Positions 23,392 through 36,522 of a stretch of DNA of 64,000 nucleotides are shown piece after piece. The position numbers were made by a program, and so were the translations under genes. The stretch covers positions 8,804,001 through 8,868,000 of the forward strand of contig NC_057924.1 in assembly GCF_018873765.1 (NCBI RefSeq), written 5' to 3'. The stretch's first letter is position 1; each line of letters begins with the position of its first letter. The DNA is from Telopea speciosissima (lineage: Eukaryota > Streptophyta > Magnoliopsida > Proteales > Proteaceae). The notes under the pieces are model-generated. The model was not told the DNA's origin and ran no database searches. It was given only the letters and a program-made list of their open reading frames with translations.

Positions 23392-26300
23392 TTCTGGTGA
23401 AACCAATGAAATAAATGAAGTATGGATATATTGATGGTGCTTGTAGCAGCGTTTGGCCTATGGACTTGGACCCTCATATCCCAATTCTGTATTTGACATT
23501 CCAAAGTGTGAAGACTGAAGGGAAGAAAAGAAAGTATATTATAGCTGTCGGAGTCTGAGGTCTAATCAACTAGAAGTTACTCTTGCGGAAATGACATGCC
23601 TTGAATACTACCTGTGAATCCCTTTGTGGATTGATGGTGGAAACTGTATCCTTGTTTCCATGTCCAGTGGTAGACAGTCTTTTCCATCTGATTTTTTCAT
23701 AATGTATGGTGTGAAAATGTGTATAAAAAACAGGATTTGGTTATACCCAATGGCAGATAGGATCATTGTAACAGAAAATGCTTTTGTATTTTATGAAATC
23801 TTGTATTTCACTCTCGTAATTCATCATAAATTGTTTCTTGGATAACATAATTGTTTAAATATGTATGGTCAAAATACTTGTTTTGTGAACTGACAACTTT
23901 CATTGCAGGTATAAGAATTGGCAATCTTGACTTGGAAGCTTACGATACTATACTCAACTCAGCCTTACCCAACTTAAATTGGGTCAGGTACTCGGACACT
24001 GTTACACCAGCACTGTAAGCTTATGATAAATCTTATTAATTACCATTTAGTTTCTTTATAAATTGATCATGAATTCAGTCTTCTTACTGTCACTGACTCA
24101 TTTAGATAGCTGGCTACAAATTTAATCCGAGGCCTGACCCATGCCCCCTTGGTCTTTAATATGCGGCTTTATAATGGTTGATAACAGCATCAATGCTGGC
24201 CATGGGCTCTCTTGTTATGTAAGAACTGTGTTTCGAATTGGAGATGACCAATCTGTGAATCCAGACAACAGCATGAAATCACAAGACAGCCCCAAGTAAT
24301 ATTTATGTATGAGTAGTTGACTGCTAGGTATGTTTATTTCTTCTCTAAAATCATGAACTTAGTTTGATGTTAAGCACTAATGAAAAATTACCTTGCCATG
24401 TTTTTCTCAGTTCATCAAATTTTGGAAATTTGAGACATCGCAGTATCGCACCATTGTTCTCTCTCTTGGGTAATTTTAAGATTTCCAAGGGGGGAGTCTG
24501 GCACTCATAAATGTCAGTGGAAATAACTCTCTGAAGTCTAAGTACTTATTCCTGAAAAATCAATGTTGCCATTTAGTAACTCACATATAGGATGACTTGT
24601 TTATGCATCACCTCCCTACTCTTCCTGCCTCAAGTATGCATAATGTGGTTAAGTAACAGAACAGCTGTGATGTCATATTGCAGTCAGAGCAATGTTTGTT
24701 GTTTCTTTTATGATTTAAAGGTTGTGACAATCGAAGTAGTGGATGGAAATTTTCTATTGTATTTTTTTTTTTTTTTTGATAAATTTTTTTCTATTTCTAG
24801 GAAGTATAGACTCTTTTCATTATGATCTGGCAAAATTTCTGAGAATCTATTGTCAATGTATTCCTTGGATCTCTCTTCTCTGCACCCAGGGGAAAAAGTT
24901 CAGTTATGTTAGCTATGATTGAAAAAAGATTGTTACTTCAATTCCCTGCAAGAAAATCTAGCCAAGTACTTTCCTTCCTTGGCAGCTTTCCAATAAAAAA
25001 CTTACCTTGGTCTTACTTGGATTGAGTTTCCGTTCATACATGGTGAAGAGAGAACCTCTTAATCCACAGTATTGACCCTTCAATTGGAGTATTGGATTGA
25101 GAAAGGATAATTCAGAACTTGTAAACGAAGGATGGGGAATTGACAACATTCACTATTCCAGGAATCCAATCATAGCGTCATGTCACTGTGAATGAATTCG
25201 GTGGCGGAACTCTTTCTCCATTTTATTTTTAACCCCAAAAATTGTACTTGTTCAATTTTAATAATTTACAATTTATTAAATCATTAGCAATTATCCAAAA
25301 AGTTAGAGATAGATATAGTCTGCGGTGGTGCCTCTTATCAATTGTGCAAACTTAACAAAGATATCAATCCACCTGAGTAGTGTATTTTTCCATTGCGATT
25401 ATGGATAAGTTGGGGATGTTCGTGGGCCGGCCGTGAAGCAGAATATGAAATTTGGAAGACACTAGGCGAGAGACTGCTAGGCCGCAGGCCGGGTCCATTC
25501 AAAATTTAATAATGGCAAAGCCCGGCCCGGTTCGGCCTGGCCCATCTAAATTCTATGGAAAAATAAAAGCTAAATCTACTTGGAAAATATTATTAATTAA
25601 AAGTTAAAGCAAAGTAAAAGTTAACTTATATTATAGGGGTCTTGCAGCGGTAGGAATCTCGTGCATTACATACGCTCTTTTGAAAAGTTAATGCAAATTG
25701 ATTAGGAGAATGTTTTCCTAGACCATGGGTCAATGAAACATCTATAATCTGATGGTCATAAATACTCTGTCTCTTTACTAGACGAAGTCGAAAGTACCAC
25801 TTCCCTCGTAATGATGTCTATTTCATTAGTGATGACTCACTGTCGAGGAATTCCCTTTCATCGTGGGTATATGAAATCTTAGTCAAGCAATCTTCATCCT
25901 ACCAATTTAATTGTTCCCCCTCTCTCTCTCTTTATTTTTGGTGTGTTCAATATTTGCTCTACTAATGTTCTGTCAATTACTGCCACTCATTGTAGCATTT
26001 TAGATTTTGAGTGACTTAATCAAAGATATCTGAAAGTTCTGGTGATTTCATGGCACGAATAATATTAGAGGTCGCATTCAATTTTCTTGGTTTTACCTTT
26101 GCATGTTTCTCTTTATCAATGTAAAATATGTTATGAGAAAAGGTGTACAACCCGGTTAAGTGTGGATTCCTTTTCACACCTTCTCACATAATGAGTTGTG
26201 GGCTCTATACTGACACTCTCTCTCTCTCTCTCTCGTCACACACCATGCATGTGGATACTCTTCTGAACTAAATCGTTTCTTACGCTGTGATTAGTATGAC

Positions 26301-26402
26301 ATGGAAGATCCAACCCCCAGGACAGTAATGTGGGAAACCCATGCCCATATTTCATTTTTCTATGAAAACCTCCCCAAGTGTTAATACTAATACATTGGAA
26401 AT
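23392..26402. other. PPR gene 3' flank and intergenic DNA
   Basis: The first few hundred bases are presumably the 3' untranslated region of the PPR gene. After that no gene is recognised. A GC-rich block 'ggccggccgtgaagcag ... aagcccggcccggttcgg' (25420-25545) resembles the arms of the hAT-like element at 16627-17563. The segment 26120-26345, with a CT run at 26217-26236, belongs to the dispersed repeat also seen near 3050, 29655 and 43525. Confidence 0.4.
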
Positions 26403-26830
26403 TCCACATCGGGTGTGCGAGTGTGGTGTGTGTTTTGTATATCCGCCATTCCTCGGTCCCAAAAGTCGGTTAACCTTTTGGGATTGGTGTGTGGTTTGTG
26501 TGATTATACATTCATCAAAAAAAGAAAAAAGTGTGTGGGTTTAGTCCCACATCGGGTGTGTGAGTGTGGTGTGTGTTGTGTATATCCGCCATTCCACAGT
26601 CCCAAAAGTCGATTAACCTTTTGGGATTGGTGTGTGGTTTGTGTGATTGTACTTTCATCAAAAAAAGGAAAAAGGTGTGTGGGTTTAGTCCCACATCGGG
26701 TGTGCGAATGTGGTGTGTGTTGTGTATATCCGTCATTCCACGGTCCCAAAAATCAATTAACCTTTTGGGACTGGTGTGTGATTTGTGTGATTACACTTTC
26801 ATCAAAAAAAAAAAAAAAAAAAAAAAATAG
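26403..26830. repeat. 143-144 bp tandem repeat, three copies
   Basis: Units start at 26403, 26546 and 26690. Each begins with 'ccacatcgggtgtg', passes through 'gtatatccgccattcc' and 'ttaaccttttgggattggtg', and ends in 'tttcatcaaaaaaa'. 'cccacatcgg' and 'ccttttgggattggtg' are wordings also common in short LTRs of plant TRIM elements, so the unit may derive from one. Open frames through it on both strands are products of the repeat and not genes. Confidence 0.88.
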
Positions 26831-28030
26831 AAATTAACAAACTGTTCTTGTTCTTATCAAATATATTAAAAAACGTTTCTCATTGTCTTTCAATAGAAAT
26901 TAAGCACCTAAGGATGCTGTGATTCATCATCTGTAGGAAATAGTAGTAGTTATGACTTTTAGTTAAGACATTTTCCGCTAGATTTCTTGCAAATGTCCGC
27001 AGAATTTGCGTTAGTTGCTTTGAATAGACAATACAAAACAAAAGGTCTCTCTCTCACCCTTAAGCATCTCCTTCATATCAACAATCTATTTGACATAATG
27101 CATGCATGCGTCTTTTCATAATTATTATTTGATAGCATGCTTTGATGTACGTTTGCCTACTTTCATGTCTTCTTTCTATCCAAATTTGAAACCAGATTTT
27201 CCACACAAACACACACTCAAACAAGGCTCCTTTCACTTCAAAGAGTGAAGATTAATTGAGATATTCACTATTTAGGAGATTCTAAATTAATATATATATA
27301 ACTTGAGGGGAACATCAAACATGGGATATTACATGCATGATCCTATTTTCATGGTCAAGTAATATCAGGTTTTACCAACACCACCACCCAAATTGGGTAG
27401 TTGAATTCATTTCGCTTTCAAATCATTTCCCCCTTGATGAATGGATTATTTCAGTCAAGTCATACCAATTTTTGTGTTAGTATCCCACTTCTTTTCTACT
27501 TAACTTCATGATCCATTCATCAAGGTCAAAATTGATGAAAGGAAATCATTTACAAGATATGTTAAAGAGTAAAAGAAATATATATATTGGTTTAAAATGA
27601 AAAATCTTGTTGTAATCAAGGTTGGTGAAAAAAAAAAATTGTGCCTCCATTTTTTTGCCCTTTAGTATATCATATTTTTTTGAATGAGGATAAATCTTGT
27701 CATTTCACATGGACAATAACATCTTTTCAAAACGACATACTCGTAAGTCACTTTCAAATTATTTTAAAAACTCTTTTTTACCACTTACTTGAGTGCAACT
27801 AGGAGGAGGTTACAACTTCTCACTTCACCATCTTGGTGACAACAAAGTGCACCCAATAGTAAATGATTTCCATTTTAAGTTTCGAGATGTTTTCTAGAAA
27901 AAATGACATCATCTTGATCCTAGATCTCATTGTCACCCATGGAGGATGACTCCAACCTCAACATGTTGTTGGATTATTTCTCAACTATGTCTAAATGTAC
28001 TTTCTTGTCATGTATAACTAAAAAAAGGGC
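26831..28030. other. Intergenic AT-rich DNA
   Basis: No coding frame or clear repeat is recognised. An imperfect inverted pair, 'cccttgatgaatggatta' (27431) and 'atgatccattcatcaaggtc' (27508), forms a small potential hairpin. Confidence 0.45.
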
Positions 28031-28032
28031 TG

Positions 28033-28160
28033 ATGTTCTCTATGCCGCAGCATAGCCTGCGCCTAGACACATGGGTCTACCATTCAGTGAGCAGGGTGAT
28101 CATTTCGTCCACCCTCATGTCTCTGGACGTAACCTACGTCCCCGACACAGAAAACAGTCT
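28033..28160. mobile_element. Small GC-rich fold-back element, relative of 2128-2262
   Basis: 'tgttctctatgccgcagcat' at the left and 'gacgtaacctacgtccccga' at the right give the same inverted layout as the 2128 element, including the central 'gtgatcatttcgtccacc'. The arms are more diverged. Confidence 0.55.
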
Positions 28161-31100
28161 CTCTTAAAAAAAAAAATACAAAAATAAATTTCATAAATAT
28201 AACTCAATTAATTTAGTTTTGACTACGTCTAAACTAGAATTCGTCGTGAGATGATAAACACGGAAAATAAATTAATACTAGTTAATTTTTTTTTAAATCT
28301 TTGATTTATTTGGTTATTATTTCAGGTGTTTTCCCCATTCAAAAACTCACAATGGGCTCAAATAAGATGATGAATTGCCCCTTAAATAACTTCAAATTGA
28401 AGATTTGAGGCAAACCACCAAGTTTTAGCAAGGTTGTCCAGTTCAAAGAAGTCATGATCCCAAATTATTAGTTCATAGGAAAAAACTGCTTATATGTGTA
28501 TGATTTATTAATTTAAAAAATGTTTTAGATAAGAACTAGTGAATACTAATACAAGTTGTGATAAGTACCACCCAACAACCCAATATATAGTAATTCAAAT
28601 GGTGATCAAGCTGAGGTATTAGGGGCTCAAGGAAGGGCAACATGGAGTAGTTGAGATCTTTAGTTTATTAAGACCATGACTGAGCTTCAGTTTTAAGTTT
28701 GAACTTTGAAAACAAAAAATAGGGTTTATTTTTTTGGTGACTGCAACTACTAAGAGAGACCCTATAAATCTATCCTCTTCTTTGTCTTGGTCAAGGCAAC
28801 AAAATGCTAGATGTTAGGAGGACACAAGTATCTCTAGCTATGTCCCCATAAGCAATAGGGAAATATAATTTGAATAACACTGGTAGTTAAATAGATTGGT
28901 TCCTATAATATAGGCTTTGTTGACCTTGTTTTTTGCTTTAATAATCCCTTTCATTAAATAAATAATAGAAGCTAATATGACTTGCAGAGACTGATCTCAC
29001 ATGGAGTTTGGATTTTTCTTCTAATGTCTTATTCATTATTCTTTGTTATTCTATACTCCTTAGGAAGAAAAAAAACATAGAAAGATGGCTTCATCCATAA
29101 CAAGAAAATGATAAAAGATGGAGAAGATGGAGAAGATGGAGAAGAATTCAAACTATCTATCATCATGGCCATGAAATTAGGACATGAAAGACTTCAAAAG
29201 TAAATGCACACACGCATGTGAGTCACTTCTGAATTCTGATGATGAACATTTAAGGATCTGTGCCTATGGTGTAGTTTCAGTAATAGTAGGATTAGCTCTG
29301 AAAAATATTAAGAACATGATATTGGGCAGAAATTTTAATGATGTGTCGCCAGCACAAAGGTCATGAGATTTGTTATCATAAATCACCAGAGTAATGGGCA
29401 GAGTTCTTTTATCTAATAAATACATTCCTTCCAGAAGTTGGGGTTTAGGGCATGACTCGAGAATTAATATAGTTATACGAGTAGCAGGTATCATCAAACA
29501 AATTATTTTTTGATCCCAGAATCCATGTGACTTGTTTGCGTAGGGCAAAGAATGGCTTGTGAAGTCATTTCCTTGTTAAAATTTTCTTTGTATTTTTAGG
29601 ACATCAAAATTTAAGTCGACTTTTCAAACTCTTGTTTTGAAGTATAACATAGAGGGAAAAAGTTTCCCACATCGAAAATGTACCATTTCCCTCTCACATG
29701 TTATTTATTTATTTTTATTATTTTCTCTCTTCTTTCTTGATCATGTAAATCCCAAGAAAATGAAATCTACATTATTATTGGTGTGGCTTGGGAATCCCCT
29801 CCCCACATCCCGTGGCGTGACGAATGACGATTCCTCCCCCATAACATAATTTGATTGAGTTGAAACTTCACATATTCAAAAGGAAGAATTTCTTATCTTG
29901 ATGATATGACCCTATGATTAAACTTTAGACTCCCACATCCTGTTGTTGACGATCACAAATATTATTTTGTTTTTGAACCAATCAAATGGATTTTAAGTCT
30001 CAATAATCTAAGTAACAGTTTTACCTTAATAAACTCCATCTGAAATCCTAAACCTCATCACCAATGGGCCCATGTACATCCTAGCATATTATTCACTTAT
30101 AGTCTAAGAAACTGTGCTATTGTAGACCAAACCAAACACACAAGTCTTATTCACCAAAACAAAAAAAAAAAACACACAAGACTTACATCAATCACTGTTC
30201 ACATCAGTTGCATTATATTCATGTATTTATGTGGGCCCATTGGAAAGGATTCATGAAGTTGCTGAAGTAGAGACTACCAATAGTTTGAAATGTTGATGAT
30301 GGGAGAGTCCTGTCCATCAATTGGTCAACTCCCTCGTGCGAGTTGAGGGCGTAGGAAACACAGCACTTAAATTCCCCACGTGTGGGTGGGGCTGCTAGCC
30401 TGTCTAAATGGATAGGTCAAATCGTCAAAGTCCACATTGTTGACACTCCTTACGTGCCCACTTCCTGGGTTTTGGGGGCCCAATTATAAGTTGAAGAAGA
30501 GGTCCACCTGTGAGGTGGACTTCCAATGTGTGTTTCCCAACTACCCAACTGGTTCCATCACCTTCCCTTGAGTTATCATTTCACGTGAATGTTTGCTATT
30601 GGGCCTGGGCTTTATGATGTATTATAGTTCTTAGACTAGGGTCTTAACTCCTAACTATTAATTTGTTCTGTGTTCCTTTCTTTGACTTCTCCTTTTTTTT
30701 TTTTCTAAATTATTATTTAATATATAGAATTTGATATGATGCACCTTAGATTTGCCACATGTATGATTAATCAACCATGTGGACCACCTTATTTGGATTT
30801 TTTTTTTTTTTTAGTTGTCAAATCACTTCACATATTATCTTGTTTCCCCACTTCTTCTTATAAAATGTGGATGAGTGAATAAAAGAAGGTTAGTAGGGCA
30901 TCTACTAATTATACCACCAAAAAAAAATGTGTTTCAAGAAAGGGCAACTTGGTAATATTTGTAAAACTGCCAGTAATTACTTTCTATTTTAAGAACAGAA
31001 GTTTCCCACGATGCCAGATTGGGAACTAGCACCAATGAGAAGGAGAGATGAACTCGTATAATAAGACATCTATATTTTGTACAAGAAGAGAGTATCAGTA

Positions 31101-31400
31101 TGAATTCCATGACTCATTAAGTAAAAGATGTGGGAAGGAAACCCCAATCGATGTTGTGGGGATCATTTTCCCTTGTTTTCATATGCTTAAATTTGACAAA
31201 TGAGATGAACATGTGTTCATCCATCACATGGATCCATTTGTGCACATTTATATTCTGCCACATGGGTTTAGAAAATGTGACCTTGTTATGTGAGACATCA
31301 CAAAACTTTATGATACTAAGTCTTTCTCCCACCACCCTAACCCTTCCCCGCCCCACCTCCTCGCACCCAAAAAAAAAAAAAAATCCCAATTAGTTGCATG
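28161..31400. other. Intergenic AT-rich DNA
   Basis: No gene recognised. A 60-codon open frame at 29184-29366 matches nothing I know and lacks support. The segment 29650-29825 ('ttcccacatcg', 'ttggtgtggcttggg', 'ccacatcccgtggcgtgac') is a member of the dispersed repeat seen near 3050. Trinucleotide-like 'ggagaagatggagaagat' lies at 29118-29142. Confidence 0.4.
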
Positions 31401-31434
31401 TGAATCCATCCAACCTAGATCTACCCATTTTGTT

Positions 31435-31640
31435 GAATGTGCAGCCATGAGAAGGGACCTGCAGTTAGTTTTGGAGTTGGATATTCAAAACATAGTAGTG
31501 GAATTTGATTGTGCAGAACTTGTGGAATGCATCAAGCGTGCTTTTTCATCTTTCGAAGGAAATTTGGCTTTTGTTCATGACATTTGGAGCTTATTTCTAA
31601 ATGTAAGTATTTTATTGGTATGCAGATAATTTCTTTTGGA
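31435..31640 (+). pseudogene. LINE RNase H domain fragment
   Basis: The plus-strand frame 'CAAMRRDLQLVLELDIQNIV' then 'VEFDCAELVECIKRAF' matches the middle of the RNase H-like (RVT_3) domain of plant L1 LINEs: an 'E-A' helix residue region followed by the 'ESDC'-type strand, here EFDC. It stops at TAA 31627-31629 and is followed by an A-rich tract at 31641-31655, perhaps the LINE tail. No other LINE domain is attached. Confidence 0.6.
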
Positions 31641-31655
31641 TAAAAAAAAAAGAAA

Positions 31656-33073
31656 GGATTTTTACAATTATCATCCCAAAAACTTTGATATCTATTATTA
31701 CCCTCCTAAACAAACAACTATTACTCTCTTCTATTGCATACTAATAACTAACTGGCCCCCACCGTTACATACCCGTAACGGAGAGGATTAGTCGTGAGAG
31801 TGTGTCGTTGCCACGAATTTTTTAGGACCAAAATACCCTTTTGGGGTGGTAATTGTAAAAAAAAGACCCCACCCCATCACCGTCCCTTCTCCTTCTTCTT
31901 CTCCTTCTTCTTCTTCTTCCTCCTCTGCAACTCCAAGCGCCCCAATCTCTCTCTAGCTCTCTTTCCTAGACCTCCTTCTCTATATCCAAAAAACGAAAGA
32001 GAGGTTTCTGCATTAATCCAGTGAGAAGCAACCGATTAGAGAAGAAATTACTCCATGCCTGTTCTTTACCGTGAAGCTTCTCGTCCATTCACCGGAACAA
32101 AATTATAGCAATCCAAAACATAATCCCATCCACCGGAAATGCTTAAAAAGGTATCCAATACGAGGAACGGAGAAGCTCAAGAGAAAAAAAATCACCAAAC
32201 ATACAATTGAAGAACAAAAGGTTTCCTCCTTTTTTTTGAACCTCCCTTTCCAAACCAAAAATCACCGGACGGCGGACACCACTGACGAGCCAGGAAATTT
32301 TTAAATGAAAAGAAAATGCAGAGAAATGAATTAGGGAAACGCAATTCAAGGAGAAGTAAAGAGTAAAGAATTGATCATACCTTAAAGCTAAAAGAGACAA
32401 GGAAAGTAACAGAGTGGATCTAGAGAGCAAAAGAAGTGGAATTTCAGGCTTGCATTGGAAGAAAAGCTCTCGGATACTCAACCATCAATGGAGCAGAGCA
32501 ATTAAGGTATTTGTTTTCTTTCTATATTTTCCCTCGCTTTTCACTTTTCCTATTTAGTTCTCTCTTCAGTAGTCATCTTCTTCAATTGCAGAGAGAGCAA
32601 GAAAGAGAGAATGGAGGAAAAGTGAGAATGCTGGGAGCAGGGGAGAAGAGAGTGTAGGAGTGAGAGAGGTGGAGACGGTGGGCGTTGGGTGGGTTATAAA
32701 CTATACGCGTTAGGTGTCACTTTAAAAGGTAAAGACGCTGGGAAAAGCAGAAACCTCTCTTTCGTTTTTTGAGTATAGAGAAGGAGGTCTTGGAAAGAGA
32801 GCTAGAGAGAGATTGGGGTGGTTGGGGTTGCAGAGGAGGAAGAAGAAAAAGGAGAAGAAGGAGAAGGGACGGTGATGGGGTGGGGGTTTTTTTACAATTC
32901 CCATCTCAAAAGGGCATTTTGGTCTTAAAAAATTCGTGACAATGATGCACTCTCACGATTAACCCTGACCAGTTAGTTATTAGTATGCAACAGAGAGGGT
33001 AATAGTTGTTTGAAAGTTTTTAAGGGGATATAATAGATACCCAAGTTTTTGGGATGGTAATTGTACAATACCC
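31656..33073. mobile_element. Long-TIR DNA element (MULE or fold-back type) with unidentified cargo
   Basis: The left arm, 31656-32011, and the right arm, 32747-33073, are inverted copies of about 330-355 bp. Matching landmarks include 'acaattatcatcccaaaaac' against 'acaattaccatcccaaaaac', 'gcatactaataactaactgg' in both, 'cacgaattttttaggacc' against 'cacgaattttttaagacc', the CTT-rich block, and 'cgaaagagaggtttctgc'. The 735-bp centre (32012-32746) carries no recognised transposase. The flanks are A-rich, so a target duplication could not be decided. Long TIRs favour a Mutator-like element that may carry host DNA. Confidence 0.8.
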
Positions 33074-34909
33074 TAATAAAAAAACAAAAAAACCATCCAA
33101 TCCGTAAGATAAGACAAAGAAGGTTTCTAACATAGTGGCTGCTTTTGTTGTGCTTATGTGGATGGACACTTTGGTCACTCTAAAGCCTCCATGCTACAAC
33201 ATATTATTATGTAACTCTCATTGTTTTTCCCATACTCCCATCTTCTTCTTAATAGACTTTTTATTTTTGAACTAGTTTTCGTTTTCATTCATCCAAGGTT
33301 AGTCATGGGATCTGTCCCTTTGATTGAATCCAAGATGGGTATTTTAGATCTTCGACGGTAGATGGTAGTGGTGGGAATTATTGATGAGATTTATTGTTAG
33401 AGAAGTCTAATCATAACGTCAAATCACTGTAGATGAAGAGATTCTCTCTTCACCTCAGGTGACAAAAAACTTTTGTCTTCTCTTTTAGAGTACTTTTTTT
33501 TTTTTTTTTTTAAATAAATATATATTGCAAGGATAATATATTTTAACACGTAAAATTGGTGTTGATTGAAATTTACGTTATAATGTCCCTATATGTTTGT
33601 TTAGCTTGAGTGCTAACCAAATTGTCATGTGGCAGATGAAAATGACATGTTATTATAGTTTGGTGTTCAAGACCTACCTCAAGTTTAATATGATTTAGGT
33701 TTGGTTGAACAAGGGACATCATGTTTCATTACATGCGTACCATTTCCTATAATGTCAAATAGAAGAATGTAGATTTAGAAGTAGCGTTCAATCGTCATTG
33801 GCTCTTCTACCATCAATAGAGTGTCGGTTAGAATCCAAACTCTATAGATATGTTTAGAGTCCATGCTATAAACTAAACATATATTGATTTTCAATAGAAT
33901 CCACTGTTATGGTAAAAGGAAGCAATAATTTAATAAAGAAAAATTCAACCAACTTTAGTAAGCTTACCAAAAACGATCCATCTTCATTGTGCCACGTGAG
34001 AGATGTTGTGGCAACTATAACATTGGATGGTACATGATCTCGATTAGCCACATATCAAATTTTATAGCCTAATTTAATCATACCCCTCCTGTGTATCAAT
34101 ATACACTTTATGTATCTCCATGTAAGCAACATGACGTACTATGGTACTCGGAATGCTACTGTGTATATTCTCATAGTTCTAAATTTTATGTGCCTCATAA
34201 AATATATTGATTTAAGAATATTTTACTCATTTAATAAATGGAAAATTTTCATTGTAACCAAAATGGTAAACTAAGAAGTTGTAATTTTACTTTTTTACCT
34301 TTTGAAGATAACAAATTTTTTTTCCAAAGAAAATAAATCATACCATTTCACACAAAACCTGTATTCAGTACTACATTAATAGCTTTCGATTTTTGAATTT
34401 TTTTCATCCTACGTTAAATACTAAATTAAATAATCTTTGAGAATAAGATAATGATTTATTAAACCAAGATTGCAAAATTCTTAGTTCTACCACTTTGGTG
34501 ACAACAAGAAGTTGCAGTCTTAATCAATTAAACAAAAAAATAGAAAAAAATTCCTCAACATGATGGATATACAATTGACATGTTGCTTGTACAGGGATAA
34601 CTGATACATCCAATGGGTAGAATGATAAAAATAATCATAATTATTTGGTGGGATTAGGTATTAACCTTACCACCTCTTTAGGAGTTGGTTTCCTTTTCCC
34701 CGGCAGGTAATAGAAATGATGATGGTAATGGCGGCCCTAATGTGTAATTACTCCCTTAATCTTTATAACACCTAAGAATAATTGCGACTGCAGTGTTCAT
34801 TAGCAATCATTAACTTAAACCTCATTAACTTAAACCTCTTACTATAAATGACAGGTGCGCAGCTAGAATTCCAACTTTTGGTGCTCCTAACGGCCAGCTT
34901 AGCAACTTT

Positions 34910-34950
<41 letters not shown>

Positions 34951-35672
34951 TGTGGAGTGGGTCTAGCCTCAGTGGTATTCATTAGTCAATGGCTTGTGCA
35001 ATCTAAACTCTGTTTTAAATTCCTAAATCCAAGGGAGCGGGTAATTGCCAAACTCTCAGGCCGGCCAAGTGCCCTACCTCAACCTAACCTGAGCTTTTAG
35101 ACGGTTGGGGCTAAGAAAATCTCAGACCAAGTAACTATCACAGGTCAACTATTTTCAAGTAGAAGAGATTTCTGCAGAATTCTTGGATTGGTTAGAGCGG
35201 TATAAATTCATCCGATTAGGTTGAAAATATTAATTTGTCAGCGCAGCTTTATACAGCCGTAACTTTTTGACTGAGGTAGAATTATGGGAAGCATAACTCC
35301 TTTTCCGAATTCTCAGTAGTGCTCTATGGGCTAACCAATTAATCTATTCATTATTGGACCAAAAGTTTTGGAGTTAAATTTCAGTGTTTAACTGGTCTAT
35401 CGGACCTCTAAAGTTTAGCATGCGATTTAAGAATCTTAGTTTTCTGTTTTATTTTTACTATATTAGTTTGGTTCCTATTTTTTTTTAGGTTTCTTTTTCT
35501 TTGTAATCCAACCTCCGCATATAAGGATCATTTTGGATGAAATAAAATATCTTGCAGTTTGAGAACGAAATTGCTTTGTTTGCTTTTTGCCATTGCAAAT
35601 AATTTGCAATTAGGGTTTTCTATACCTTGAGGATTCGAGGGTTGAACTCTACAATGAGATTTACCCCCTCAT
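33074..35672. other. Intergenic DNA with retroelement-like remnants
   Basis: No gene is seen. A (GA)n run lies at 34914-34944. From about 35000 to 35640, 'cagccgtaactttttgactg', 'ggtccgatag'-type text and 'ataccttgaggattcgaggg' look like decayed LTR sequence, but no ends or duplication could be fixed. 33400-33470 ('aagagattctctcttcacct') shares short wording with the 430-bp triplicated unit at 41226. Confidence 0.35.
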
Positions 35673-35677
35673 ACTTC

Positions 35678-36407
35678 TGTTTACACCTTAAATTACCAAT
35701 TAACCAAAAATGACAAACCGATTACTATTTTTAGATTGATCAGCAAGGTAGGCTTTTCAGAAGGAGAACATGGTTAGGGCCAGAAACGGTTACAATCGTG
35801 AAGTACCCACAACTAAACCACTTCCAAAGTGGCAGTCACTCCAAGTGAACACGATTCCTAAACGGTTCCAAAACCCTCAGAGCAATTATAGTTAGGGAAC
35901 ACATAATACAGATTCCATCCTCACAAGTATGAAAGCCAAAATCGTAGAAGAGGAATAGATTTCTCGATCAATCAACAAACTTGCAACTTCAATTATCTTT
36001 TATTTTCTTTCTGCATTTAGTTTAACTCCCTTCTTCCTTGCGATCATTTTTCTCTTTCTCCCTCTATCAAGTTCTTCTACAATTTCTTGTAACAGTGGCA
36101 CTTCCTTTGTATGTGCCTACATCAGGAATCAATAGAAGTTCTCGATTTCATATCTCACTATCAATTATTCTGTGATTATCTCTTTTTCTGCAAATATTGT
36201 AATATTGGTCTTTATTATAAAGTTCCTGGAGCAATCGAGGCTAGAAGGTGATCCACATGGCCTGATAGAAGTCAGAAGTGCAAACTTCTTTCACATTGAG
36301 TCTTGAAGACTTTGGCACGCCTGCGCTCTCCACCAATACTGTTGATTACGATAGACTGATCCTAAGGTTGATCAATTGTTTGAGCGATCTGAAAAAAGAG
36401 CCAAACA
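35678..36407 (+). mobile_element. Solo LTR (family A, second copy)
   Basis: A 730-bp unit starts 'tgtttacacc', ends 'gccaaaca', and is flanked by a perfect 5-bp duplication, acttc, at 35673-35677 and 36408-36412. It is the inverted-orientation relative of 7991-8766 and shares 'cctcacaagtatgaaagcc', 'gagcaatcgaggctagaagg' and 'gagtcttgaagactttggca'. Internal retroelement sequence is absent. Confidence 0.88.
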
Positions 36408-36522
36408 ACTTCCATCCTTATCTTCATCGTATGTCCCCCCCCTTTAGTTCTTGAATTGATGGGTTTACTTCACAATTTACACTTACAGCCTCAACAGTTT
36501 CTTGCTTCAAGAAACAAATAAG

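Noticed and set aside
26415..26837. Overlapping 70-140 codon open frames on both strands
   Set aside because: They run through a three-copy tandem repeat whose lack of stops is inherited from the unit; residues repeat with the same period and match no protein family.
29184..29366. 60-codon frame with a hydrophobic middle
   Set aside because: No family recognised, no splice or promoter support, and it lies in AT-rich repeat-bearing DNA.
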